From Bacteroidota bacterium (GTDB lineage Bacteria; Bacteroidota; Bacteroidia; CAIKAF01): 30,292 bases of DNA. The stretch lies in the NCBI GenBank assembly GCA_023432985.1, contig JAEZEQ010000013.1, positions 1-30,292 on the forward strand. Direction: 5' to 3'. A program made the position numbers and the translations under genes. Below are positions 16,304 through 23,578 of this stretch, piece after piece (position 1 is the stretch's first letter; every line of letters starts with the position of its first letter). Under the pieces are notes generated by a model. That model was not told where the DNA came from and did no database searches. It was given only the letters and a program-made list of their open reading frames with translations.

Positions 16304-16908
16304 GTAGCATTCTTTCTTATTTTAATTGTATCAAGGTTAGGGACTGGCATACTAAGTTCTTTACCTACTCTGTGAGTGTATATAACCAAAAGAGATTTTG
16401 AATCACAGGTAATCAACTTTTCTGCATACGAACCGAGTCCCTTTTTAGAATATTTCTTACTATTTGTTTTGATGTATGAATTAGGAATGCTTTGTACGAA
16501 ACATTCCAGCTGCTTGGGAGTTACTTGGCACTTTACAGTAAAGACAGTCTCTCCATCTGGATATTCTATGTTTGAAATTTTCAGTTGTTTTTGTGACGTA
16601 TAGTTCTCAAAAATTTTCTCCTTACCATATTCTATTGTTCTCATTGTTTTATAACTAAATCCTTTGAATGCCAACCTAGGGTCTTTGTATCCACTTGTCC
16701 ATCCCGATTCAAGGTTTTCAACAAACGAGACATCCAAGCAAGTTACTGTATCAATAATTGAATCTTCTAGAGGATCGATTGTGTTTGTGTCTAAATCCGA
16801 TTGTACTTCTGATGGATTTTCGGTATAATTATCACTATTAGTAGAATTGCACCCCGTGGTAAGCTGTAACACGATGAAAGCAATGAAACAAATTGCTGTT
16901 ATTTTCAT
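16291..16908 (-). CDS. Putative lipoprotein, unknown function (cassette gene)
   Basis: This is a protein of about 205 residues. MKITAICFIAFIVLQLTTGC is a clear lipoprotein signal ending in a lipobox cysteine, followed by a Ser/Asn/Thr/Asp-rich linker of some 35 residues and a soluble domain of unknown family with several cysteines (TCLD, TVKC, LECF, LITCDS). I choose the ATG at 16908; another at 16920 adds four residues, and the frame is open to 16947. The last residues ATNIN and the TAA stop lie in the attC-like site, so the end of the protein depends on that element. It is probably a surface- or periplasm-exposed, membrane-anchored protein. I see no similarity to the other lipoprotein cassette beyond the signal. 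Confidence 0.7.
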   Translation of the reverse strand: MKITAICFIAFIVLQLTTGCNSTNSDNYTENPSEVQSDLDTNTIDPLEDSIIDTVTCLDVSFVENLESGWTSGYKDPRLAFKGFSYKTMRTIEYGKEKIFENYTSQKQLKISNIEYPDGETVFTVKCQVTPKQLECFVQSIPNSYIKTNSKKYSKKGLGSYAEKLITCDSKSLLVIYTHRVGKELSMPVPNLDTIKIRKNATNIN

Positions 16909-16954
16909 GAGTATTGTCATTTGCTCAATGTTTATAATGGTCGTCAATTGCTAC

Positions 16955-17194
16955 TAACTATTCCATAGGTCTCATGTCCTATTCATCCAAAGATATCAAA
17001 AAAACATTCGTGGTATATTAATTTTCAATGGAATGCGGCTTTATTTCTTCCATTTTAAGCCTGTCCATTTTTGAGTTTAAAATGGGGCCTCTATAGAATA
17101 CACTTCGTTAGAAAGTCTCTAATGAGATTGTTTTATTGCTGAAAAAGTAAGATTTTGGAATTATGGATGGGTTGTGCAACGGTTACGCTTGTTA
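16955..17194. repeat. 240-bp cassette-boundary repeat, copy 4
   Basis: It runs from TAAC to GTTA. Small differences from copy 1 include TATTCC for TAATCT at the left end and ACATTCG for AGATTCG. The TATCTTTG box (complement of 16988-16995) lies 80 bases upstream of the lipoprotein start at 16908. It separates the lipoprotein cassette from the T9SS cargo cassette. Confidence 0.85.
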
Positions 17195-17198
17195 TGGC

Positions 17199-18113
17199 TT
17201 AGTGCTTTTTTATCATTTTCATTGTTTTAGCGTTCTCTCGACTTTCAATTCTTAAAAAGTAAATACCTGCTTTCAATTCTGACAAGTCAATAGTTTGATT
17301 GTCATTATTGACTTGTATTTGTTTAACTGTCTGTCCGAAGCTGTTCAATACACTTAATCCATATTGTTGTAATCCATTGTTTTCTATGTGAATTCTGTCC
17401 GTAAATGGATTTGGGTAAATTTTGAAGTCAGAAAGCTCCAACTGGTCAACACTTAGAACAATGTTTACATAGCAGCTTGGGTAACTTTGGTGTTGCCAAA
17501 CTTGCTGATTATTCGAACATGTGCAAGTAACCAACATTGAATCTGGCATTTCTTGGCTAAACTTTACAGGAAAGTTTGGGAAGAGTGGCCCGTGAATACT
17601 TCCTATTCCTACTATCCATATTTCGTTCAGTTCATCAAAGGCGTTCATTGTTGGTTCAGCAAATTTTAGTCGTCTGTAATAGTCTCCGTTTATTTGAACG
17701 CTGTCAACATTAACAACTTGAAGCCATTCGGGAATCATTCCATATAAGTCAAACAGAACGCTGTCGCCAACATTCAAAGAGAAGTCATACAAGGTATCAA
17801 GCTGGTTTAATGTGTCAAGATAGAATACTTTGTCGTTTTCTTCTCTAAGTAAACCACGATATAAAAGATTACTTTGAAACAATGAGTCACTCGTTGAATA
17901 GATCTTAAACCATTGTTCGCTATTTATTAACGTGTCACCTTGAAAGCCGTAAATTGTTGTCGTTGTCGCCACAAAGTTTGGATTTTGTTGATTTGCGGCA
18001 GGATAGGTTTTTGCAACATTCCATTTTGAATCAAAGTTGTCAAAATGATTAATTACTTGTCCCAAAAGAATTGATGGAAGAAGAAAAATTGAAAGTAGAA
18101 ATGTTGTTTTCAT
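17199..18113 (-). CDS. Secreted protein with type IX secretion sorting domain (cassette gene)
   Basis: This is a 304-residue protein with an N-terminal Sec signal (MKTTFLLSIFLLPSILLGQ), a central domain of unknown family (about residues 20-225), and a C-terminal T9SS type A sorting domain at 231-304 (KIYPNPFTDR, LSVLNSFGQTV, IDLSELKAGIYFLRIES, then a basic end MKMIKKH). It should cross the inner membrane by Sec and the outer membrane by the type IX system, which removes the tail and anchors or releases the cargo. This start is chosen because the signal peptide begins here; the frame is open to 18158 inside the attC-like site. Cargo in a cassette implies recipients that already have a T9SS. 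The central domain's role is unknown. Confidence 0.85.
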   Translation of the reverse strand: MKTTFLLSIFLLPSILLGQVINHFDNFDSKWNVAKTYPAANQQNPNFVATTTTIYGFQGDTLINSEQWFKIYSTSDSLFQSNLLYRGLLREENDKVFYLDTLNQLDTLYDFSLNVGDSVLFDLYGMIPEWLQVVNVDSVQINGDYYRRLKFAEPTMNAFDELNEIWIVGIGSIHGPLFPNFPVKFSQEMPDSMLVTCTCSNNQQVWQHQSYPSCYVNIVLSVDQLELSDFKIYPNPFTDRIHIENNGLQQYGLSVLNSFGQTVKQIQVNNDNQTIDLSELKAGIYFLRIESRENAKTMKMIKKH

Positions 18114-18157
18114 ATCTCTGTGTTTTTCCGGTGTCTGTATTTTTTTAGCATTAGCCA

Positions 18158-18284
18158 CAACGGTTTGCGTGTATGAGAAGTAGCGGATTTAAAAGCACTT
18201 CACTTTCGGGCTGGCACTGACTTTTAATAAAAGCACTGACCTTTGATTTAGCACTGAACCCGCTATTTCTTATACACGCTGTTA
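18158..18284. repeat. attC-like palindromic site (127 bp)
   Basis: It runs from CAAC to GTTA. The arms are the best in the array: GCGTGTATGAGAAGTAGCGG (18167 onward) against CCGCTATTTCTTATACACGC (ending 18279), with 3-4 mismatches. The spacer is asymmetric: CGGTTT on one side and a single T on the other. The centre has three repeats of an AAAAGCACTGAC-like motif. The left core CAAC departs from TAAC, and the cassette to its left shows a matching GTTATGGC with one mismatch. Confidence 0.82.
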
Positions 18285-18294
18285 GCAACAGTTT

Positions 18295-19368
18295 TTAATA
18301 TCTCGTAATAGCTCCAAAACCATTGAATTTGCTTAATTCTCCTTTAGGTAAGAAAACAACATCCCCACCATAGTTCATATTTGCTTCAATTAATTCGTCA
18401 TAAATGTCATCTACAACTTCTTTTTTATCTCTAAGTTCATCCGATACATATTCAATTCGGTCATTTTCCCACATTGCAGGTTGAAATTTACCTTGTTCAA
18501 TAAAAAGTGTTTGAATTCTTCCTTGTTTGATGGCTTGCCATATCTCGTTGGTGTCGCTTAAAAATTTATTTTGGCTAACGGCAGTCAGCAGTTCGGCTTT
18601 CCGTGCATTATTTTTCTCTACGGTGTAGTCTTGAATTATATACCAAGCTTCAGAAACAATAGCGTGTGCTTTTTTGTCCAATCTGTTCTTATTCAAATAG
18701 GTTTCAATAATGCTTTGTTTTTGGTCAGCAACTTTTAAGTATTCGTGATAGTTACTTTCTTCTGTACAAATCAAGACTGGTAATGGATTATCTTTTCTTA
18801 TTTTATTAACTTCTTTATCCACTCGGTTAAAAAACTCAGCAACAAGATTAGTTTGTCGGCTTGCATTAGATAGTTCGGCTTTATTGGTAGAATAAAATTG
18901 AGAGTTTTCTATTGGAAATGGACTGCCAATTTCTGATACTACTTTATCGTTGAATGCTTCGAGTAATCTGACTTTTTGCTGACTTAAAACCAAGACATAG
19001 TAATTTGTCTCGAGGTGTAATGCTCTTACTAAATCACGAGTAGCAAAGGTGTGGTCTATTACCACTCTTTCTTCAACTGCTATTGGTAAGCGAGTATATT
19101 CAGCTATGTCTTCGTTTACAAAAAGAACAAGGCTTTCAAGATTATGACTATGGTCGATTTTAGATTCTAACTCTTTTAAGCGTTCAACAAGTCCTTTAGC
19201 ATTTCGCTTACTTTCATCTGCAAAAAGTCGTTCTTCTGCTTCTTTTATCAGGTTTTTAAGTGTTATTGAATCCTTTTTGTTGTCAGGACTTGTTCTGTGC
19301 GTGTTCAAAATTATTGTTACACAGCTTTCTGAAATAATGTCTTTTAATTCTTTTAATTTAATATTCAT
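18295..19368 (-). CDS. baeRF-type (bacterial eRF1-like fold) protein, cassette gene
   Basis: This is a 357-residue cytoplasmic protein resembling the bacterial archaeo-eukaryotic release factor families (baeRF, family 3-like). Supporting features are the N-terminal VTIILNTHRTSPDNKKDSITLKNLIKEAEERL, the middle VRALHLETNYYVLVLSQQKVRLLEAFND, and the C-terminal GGDVVFLPKGELSKFNGFGAITRY, which matches the usual G-hydrophobic-A-hydrophobic-RF/RY ending. These proteins share the domain-2/3 fold of eRF1/Pelota and have been proposed to act at ribosomes in stress or conflict, but their activity is little known. No GGQ motif is visible, so peptidyl-tRNA hydrolysis is not supported. It fills one cassette, between a 240-bp repeat and an attC-like site. 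Confidence 0.78.
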   Translation of the reverse strand: MNIKLKELKDIISESCVTIILNTHRTSPDNKKDSITLKNLIKEAEERLFADESKRNAKGLVERLKELESKIDHSHNLESLVLFVNEDIAEYTRLPIAVEERVVIDHTFATRDLVRALHLETNYYVLVLSQQKVRLLEAFNDKVVSEIGSPFPIENSQFYSTNKAELSNASRQTNLVAEFFNRVDKEVNKIRKDNPLPVLICTEESNYHEYLKVADQKQSIIETYLNKNRLDKKAHAIVSEAWYIIQDYTVEKNNARKAELLTAVSQNKFLSDTNEIWQAIKQGRIQTLFIEQGKFQPAMWENDRIEYVSDELRDKKEVVDDIYDELIEANMNYGGDVVFLPKGELSKFNGFGAITRY

Positions 19369-19405
19369 ATGTATTCTATTTTGTTTGTTGTTTTTAAATT
19401 GTTGC

Positions 19406-19645
19406 TAACTAATCTATAGGTCTCATGTCCTATTCATCCAAAGATATCAAAAAAAAGATTCGTGGCATTTTAATTTTCAATGGAATGCGGCTTTATTTCT
19501 TCCATTTTAAGCCTGACCATTTTTGAGTTTAAAATGGGGGCTCGATAGAATAGACTTCCTTAGAAATTCTCTAATGAGGTTGTTTTATTGCTGAAAAAGT
19601 AAGATTTTGGAATTATGGTTGGGTGTGGAAGGGGTGCGGGTGTTG
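19406..19645. repeat. 240-bp cassette-boundary repeat, copy 5 (decayed right end)
   Basis: The left 210 bases match the other copies closely, with TAAC and a TATCTTTG box (complement of 19439-19446) 71 bases upstream of the baeRF gene. The right 30 bases are changed: GGTTGTGCAACGGTTAC becomes GGTGTGGAAGGGGTGCG and the end is GTTG rather than GTTA. The decay is confined to the end facing the host LolE-like gene, as expected for a boundary no longer used. Confidence 0.82.
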
Positions 19646-19977
19646 GCGCTAGTTTAGTTTTTAGTCTACATGGCACCCAAATAGAAAGTCTTGGAATGAA
19701 TCATTTTTCATTGTCCGTTATTAGATAGTTTTTGGAATAGCCGTAGGTCAAATTTGCAGAAATCTTTATGGGATTTACTCAATACTTGTCTGCAAGATGG
19801 TTTGAACAAATGGGTGACGGAGAAGTATTTGTACAATATCTGTTTTATCGCAAAATATATGTCATACGAATTTCAATAGGCATTTGTCTACTTTCATATG
19901 ATATTGCTTGTACTCTTGGTGAATGTATAAAAAGTCTCCGCAATCGTTTAGCACTTTTTGATCCTAATTGATTACGG
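19646..19977. other. Right island margin, no convincing gene
   Basis: This is 332 bases between the last repeat and the right direct repeat. A + strand frame of 67 codons (19768-19971, MGFTQYLSARWFEQ...) is the only open stretch. It is opposite in direction to every other island gene and has no family signature, so I do not call it. No attC-like palindrome and no complement to the cassette end GTTGGCGC is seen. It may be the remains of a truncated cassette. Confidence 0.4.
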
Positions 19978-20017
19978 ATGTGTTTCTCCCATCCTACTCA
20001 AACCGTATTGCTTTTAT
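19978..20017. repeat. Right 40-bp direct repeat flanking the cassette island
   Basis: This is the partner of 8713-8752, with one mismatch. This copy holds the functional 3' end of the LolE-like gene, then TAG and a five-codon start (MGETH) that runs straight into a stop, showing that the downstream gene was separated from this site. It marks the island's right edge. Confidence 0.9.
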
Positions 20018-21253
20018 GGGATCTACGCCTTTGATGGCTTGTACGGGGCCTAATAATGCCAACATACAAATGAGAAAAGTCCCCAGGTTAATTATCCCTA
20101 TCCATTCCCACGCCAAATGTACCGGCACTACTTCTACATAATAAGTAGCCTTGTCGAGGCGTATGATTTTGCCATATTTCTGAATCAATATTATAGCAAA
20201 GGCTATGGCATTTCCGATTAACATGCCACGACTAATAATAAACGCAGCTCTGTATAAAAAAACGCGAATCAGTGTTTTATGTGGTGTACCTATGGCTTTC
20301 AAAATCCCGATCATATTTGCCCTTTCTAAAATCAAAATCAGCAAAGCCGAACTGATACTAACGGTACCAATAATAATCATCAAAACAATCAGAATAAGGA
20401 CATTCGTATTTTGATATTCGAGCCAGATAAATATCTCGGGTTCTATTTCTTTCACATGGCGTACGTTCAGGTCAAAGGGGGTATGCAGACGTATGGTTTC
20501 GCTCATTTCTTCGAGCTTAGCCATATTATCTATCATCACTTCGTAGCCACCGATCTGACTATAATACCAATTGTTTAAATCTTGCACTTCGCGCATATCG
20601 CAAAACACAATTTTCTCATCGAGTTCGGCCAATCCGGTCTCATAAATCCCCGTTATACGATAGCTGCGTGGTGCTCTTTGTGGGTTTTGAATACGGGGTA
20701 CTTTAGGGCCGGGTCTATTGATAAAATAAGAAAGAATGGAATCGTTTAGTTTTAATCCCAATTTGCGACACAGTTCCACGCTTACCACTATGTCGGCGGA
20801 GCTGCTTAAGCTGTCGCCTTTGTATTGGGGAGCTTCTCCTTCGACCAGATAACGTTCGAAGAATCCGCTTTGATAGTTAGTCGATAATCCCTTAAAAAGT
20901 ACGCCTTGATTTTCGCGTTCCCATTTAATAATCCCCGGTTTAGAGCTAATGGCTTCCACCGATTTCACGCCATCGAGCATAGAAAGTTGCAAAATCAAAT
21001 GCGGATCCAAAGGGGTAGGTTCCACTTCGAATGCGCCTCCACTCTGAAAAGTTTGAATTTGAATATGGGCTTGCAATCCGGTTACCTTTTCGCTAATATC
21101 CTTCTGAAAACCGGTTACTATAGCCACGGCGAGCAGCATAACAGTCAGCGCCAAGGCAACAGTAGCCACGGCTAGGGATACAATAGGCCCCGAAAATCCT
21201 TTTCTGTTTTTCTTGCCCGAAATCCCGGAAGCTATGAAATAAGCAATATTCAT
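19994..21253 (-). CDS. LolC/LolE-like ABC transporter permease (FtsX family)
   Basis: This is a 419-residue permease. A short cytoplasmic start (MNIAYFIASGISGKKNRKGFSG) is followed by a membrane helix at about 24-48, a periplasmic MacB_PCD-like domain, and three C-terminal helices at about 285-307, 330-352 and 383-405. ERANMIGILKAIGT is the coupling helix that meets the ATPase. This is the architecture of LolC/LolE, which extract lipoproteins from the inner membrane for transfer to LolA. The LolD ATPase is not beside it. Its 3' end is the island's insertion point: the right direct repeat supplies IKAIRFE and the stop. It lies 35 bases downstream of the proline dehydrogenase gene and is probably cotranscribed with it. 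Another MacB-like role is possible. Confidence 0.85.
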   Translation of the reverse strand: MNIAYFIASGISGKKNRKGFSGPIVSLAVATVALALTVMLLAVAIVTGFQKDISEKVTGLQAHIQIQTFQSGGAFEVEPTPLDPHLILQLSMLDGVKSVEAISSKPGIIKWERENQGVLFKGLSTNYQSGFFERYLVEGEAPQYKGDSLSSSADIVVSVELCRKLGLKLNDSILSYFINRPGPKVPRIQNPQRAPRSYRITGIYETGLAELDEKIVFCDMREVQDLNNWYYSQIGGYEVMIDNMAKLEEMSETIRLHTPFDLNVRHVKEIEPEIFIWLEYQNTNVLILIVLMIIIGTVSISSALLILILERANMIGILKAIGTPHKTLIRVFLYRAAFIISRGMLIGNAIAFAIILIQKYGKIIRLDKATYYVEVVPVHLAWEWIGIINLGTFLICMLALLGPVQAIKGVDPIKAIRFE

Positions 21254-21288
21254 TTCGGTCGAAGATAAATAAAAAAAACAGGAAAGGC

Positions 21289-22455
21289 CTAAAGCTTTCC
21301 TCGTCTTTTCAGTTCCTTTTGAATCAGTGTTAATTCTCTACCTGTTTGTCCCTTTACAGAAGTATTTTCCTCGGCACGGCGGAACAGATAGGGCATTAAT
21401 TCCCTTACCGGTCCGTATGGCACATATTTCACCACATTATATCCGGCATTTGCCAGGTTGAAGCTGATATGGTCGCTCATGCCGAGCAATTGAGCAAAAT
21501 AGATACGCGTATCATCTTTTTTAATCCCATTTTTCTCCATTAAATCGACCAAAAAGGCGCTACTTTTTTCGTTATGTGTTCCGGCACAAAGCGAAACAAT
21601 ATCGATATTTTCCACACAAAATTTCAGGGAGGCGTCATAATCTCTGTCGCATGCTTCCTTATTGGGCTGAATGGGATCCGGCAATCCCATTTCGGCGGCA
21701 TATTCCCTTTCCTTTTCCATATAGGCGCCGCGCACAATTTTCAATCCGACCTTATATCCGTTTTGTCGGGCATGGGCGGTAATTTTTTCCAGATAGGCGA
21801 TACGGTCGTGCCTGTACATTTGGAGGGTATTGTAGACTATGGTATTCTCGCGGTTGAATTTTTGCATCAGTTGCTCTACCATGCGGTCTATAGGGTCTTG
21901 AATCCATGTTTCTTCGGCATCGATCAGAATACGACAGCCATAACGATGAGCCGTTTCGCATATTTTTTCCATGCGTTCGCATGCATTTGCCCAGGCTTTT
22001 TCCTCGTTTGCATTGAGCGTTTCACCTTTTTGCAATTTCATCAAAACGGCACTTTCACAAAGTCCGCTTGGTTTAAAAACCGCAAATGGAATATAATCGT
22101 GCACTCGGGCTTGCTCCAGCGTTTCGATAATTTCGCGCATAGTGGCATCAAAACTATCGGCATCTTCCTTGCCCTCGACCGAATAATCGAGTATGGTTCC
22201 AACCCCGTATTTAGCAAGCGTTTCGCTGGTTTTTCGACAAGAATCTATAGATTCACCGCCAACAAATTGCTTGAATAAAGTGGCCTTAATCAATGGTTTA
22301 ATAGGAATATGTAAGAAAAATGCCAATTGAGTAAGCCTTTTGCCTATTTCTACCATTGGTTTTGACGCAAGAGTGCGGAATAAAAAGCGGGCCTTTTTCA
22401 AATCCGAATTGGATTTATGGCGGAAGGCCATTTCTGTATTATCGAATGCTATCAT
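21289..22455 (-). CDS. Proline dehydrogenase
   Basis: This is a 388-residue FAD-dependent proline dehydrogenase of the stand-alone type, with a (beta/alpha)8 barrel. It oxidises L-proline to pyrroline-5-carboxylate and passes electrons to quinones at the inner membrane. Recognisable segments are TILDYSVEGKED, FAVFKPSGL, ILIDAEETWIQD, YNTLQMYRHDRIAYL, GLKIVRGAYMEKEREYA, LCAGTHNEKS and the C-terminal PYLFRRAEENTSVKGQTGRELTLI, which carries the RRxxEN substrate-binding arginines. The N-terminal PutA DNA-binding domain and the P5C dehydrogenase domain are absent, as is usual outside proteobacteria. The ATG at 22455 is preceded by a good -7 element. The aroB gene is divergent from it. Confidence 0.93.
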   Translation of the reverse strand: MIAFDNTEMAFRHKSNSDLKKARFLFRTLASKPMVEIGKRLTQLAFFLHIPIKPLIKATLFKQFVGGESIDSCRKTSETLAKYGVGTILDYSVEGKEDADSFDATMREIIETLEQARVHDYIPFAVFKPSGLCESAVLMKLQKGETLNANEEKAWANACERMEKICETAHRYGCRILIDAEETWIQDPIDRMVEQLMQKFNRENTIVYNTLQMYRHDRIAYLEKITAHARQNGYKVGLKIVRGAYMEKEREYAAEMGLPDPIQPNKEACDRDYDASLKFCVENIDIVSLCAGTHNEKSSAFLVDLMEKNGIKKDDTRIYFAQLLGMSDHISFNLANAGYNVVKYVPYGPVRELMPYLFRRAEENTSVKGQTGRELTLIQKELKRRGKL

Positions 22456-22471
22456 ATGAATTAAAGCTGTA

Positions 22472-22501
22472 CAAAGCTATTAAAAATAGCCATGTGCGAA
22501 A
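22472..22501 (-). promoter_or_regulatory. Candidate Bacteroidota-type promoter for proline dehydrogenase
   Basis: On the - strand a TAGCTTTG -7 element (complement of 22472-22479) is preceded after 18 bases by TTTC (complement of 22498-22501), close to the Bacteroidota consensus TTTG-N19-TAnnTTTG. The transcript would start about 10 bases before the ATG at 22455. The -33 box is one base off consensus, so this is a moderate call. Confidence 0.45.
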
Positions 22502-22558
22502 TAAGAAAATGGAGCCAATTACATTTATTTTTGCACTATATTGTGCCAAATACAAATT

Positions 22559-23578
22559 ATGGAAAAATTGCTGTTCGGGCCTGTACGTATGAAGCATATC
22601 AAAGCCGCATTCGAGCCCGAAAATCCCGAATTTTTTATCCTTTGCGACGAGAATACCCGCCGCTATTGTCTCGATATTTTTTTGGAAGAAATGTCCATTC
22701 CATTTTTGGTTTTACCGGCCGGTGATGCGCATAAAAATTGGGATTCCTGCGAAGCAATTTGGGATTTTGCATTCGAAAAAGGTTTTTCGCGGAAGGCCGT
22801 TTGCATTAATCTGGGCGGTGGTATGCTGTGCGACCTGGGTGGCATGGCTGCATCGCTCTATAAAAGAGGTCTGCGTTTTGTACACGTGCCCACTTCTTTA
22901 CTCTCTATGGTAGATGCCTCTGTAGGCGGAAAAACCGGAATAAATTTTCGGGGATTGAAAAATGCCCTTGGCCTGTTTTCGGAACCGGAAAGGGTATTTA
23001 TAGACAATAGCTGGTTGTCCAGTCTGCCGCAAATCGAACTGCTTAGCGGAAAGGCCGAGATGATAAAACATAGTCTTATTTCGGATATAGATCGTTTCGA
23101 CGATTGGTGCAATGCGCATATTCCTGCAGAAGCCGATATACGTAAATCCATTTCGATGAAACAAGAAATTGTGCAACAAGATCCCAAAGAAAGCGGATTG
23201 AGAAAAATGCTGAATTTGGGTCATACCGCCGGACACGCAATAGAAAGTTTGCTTTTGCAGCAAGGTAGAGCATTGCCCCATGGTATATGCGTAGCCGCAG
23301 GGCTAATTATAGAAATGTATGTGGCCGAATCGATCGGATTTGCTGAAAAAGGGGTGTTTGATGCATATACGAAAAAGATCAAAAATCTTTTTGGAAAGCT
23401 TGAATTGAAAGAAGAAGATGCGCAGGCCTGGCTCGCTTATATATTCGGAGATAAAAAGAATAGCGACTCCGATATTCGTGCGGTTCTACTGAAAAGGCCG
23501 GGAGAAGTGCACATAGACATTAAAGTAGAAGAAGAGGCATGGTTGAATGCATATAAAAAGTATATACATGAAAATTAG
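22559..23578 (+). CDS. aroB: 3-dehydroquinate synthase
   Basis: This is a 339-residue enzyme converting DAHP to 3-dehydroquinate, the second step of the shikimate pathway, in the cytoplasm with NAD and a divalent metal. The NAD-binding GGGMLCDLGGMAASLYKRG and PTSLLSMVDASVGGKTGIN are intact, as are the metal ligands in GKAEMIKH, NLGHTAGHAIE and LPHGICVAAG. I choose the ATG at 22559 (MEKLLFGPV) rather than the earlier TTG at 22541. The gene overlaps aroA by 11 bases, so the two are translationally coupled. It is slightly shorter than the typical 350-360 residues. A GCAC-N6-GTGC palindrome lies just upstream. Confidence 0.95.
   Translation: MEKLLFGPVRMKHIKAAFEPENPEFFILCDENTRRYCLDIFLEEMSIPFLVLPAGDAHKNWDSCEAIWDFAFEKGFSRKAVCINLGGGMLCDLGGMAASLYKRGLRFVHVPTSLLSMVDASVGGKTGINFRGLKNALGLFSEPERVFIDNSWLSSLPQIELLSGKAEMIKHSLISDIDRFDDWCNAHIPAEADIRKSISMKQEIVQQDPKESGLRKMLNLGHTAGHAIESLLLQQGRALPHGICVAAGLIIEMYVAESIGFAEKGVFDAYTKKIKNLFGKLELKEEDAQAWLAYIFGDKKNSDSDIRAVLLKRPGEVHIDIKVEEEAWLNAYKKYIHEN

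Larger units (their letters stand above)
8753..19977. mobile_element. Integron-type gene cassette island between 40-bp direct repeats
   Basis: This 11.2 kb segment holds nine cassette-like units, all with genes on the - strand, separated by attC-like palindromes or by 240-241-bp repeats. Deleting it between the direct repeats would rejoin a LolE-like gene to a polysaccharide gene. Boundary elements begin TAAC (variants TAGC, CAAC) and end GTTA (once GTTG). Bases just inside the unit ends are complementary in most units. These are known hallmarks of integron cassettes. No integrase, attI or transposase gene is visible, so it would count as a cluster of attC sites lacking an integrase unless one lies elsewhere in the genome. 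How the island itself entered is not shown. Confidence 0.8.

Noticed and set aside
11150..19645. CRISPR array formed by the five 241-bp repeats
   Set aside because: The repeats are far too long and the intervals are whole genes of differing length, not short uniform spacers.
19768..19971. 67-codon + strand gene at the right island margin
   Set aside because: It is opposite to all other island genes, has no family signature, and lies in apparently decayed DNA.
19978..20017. tRNA gene as the island's target site
   Set aside because: No cloverleaf or CCA-type end is visible; the repeat is protein-coding (end of the LolE-like gene).
21574..22278. 234-codon + strand open frame
   Set aside because: It lies wholly antisense to the well-supported proline dehydrogenase gene and shows no protein-family features.
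22531..22548. GCAC-N6-GTGC palindrome as an operator upstream of aroB
   Set aside because: It is a single short occurrence that overlaps a possible -7 element without a -33 box; it could easily arise by chance.
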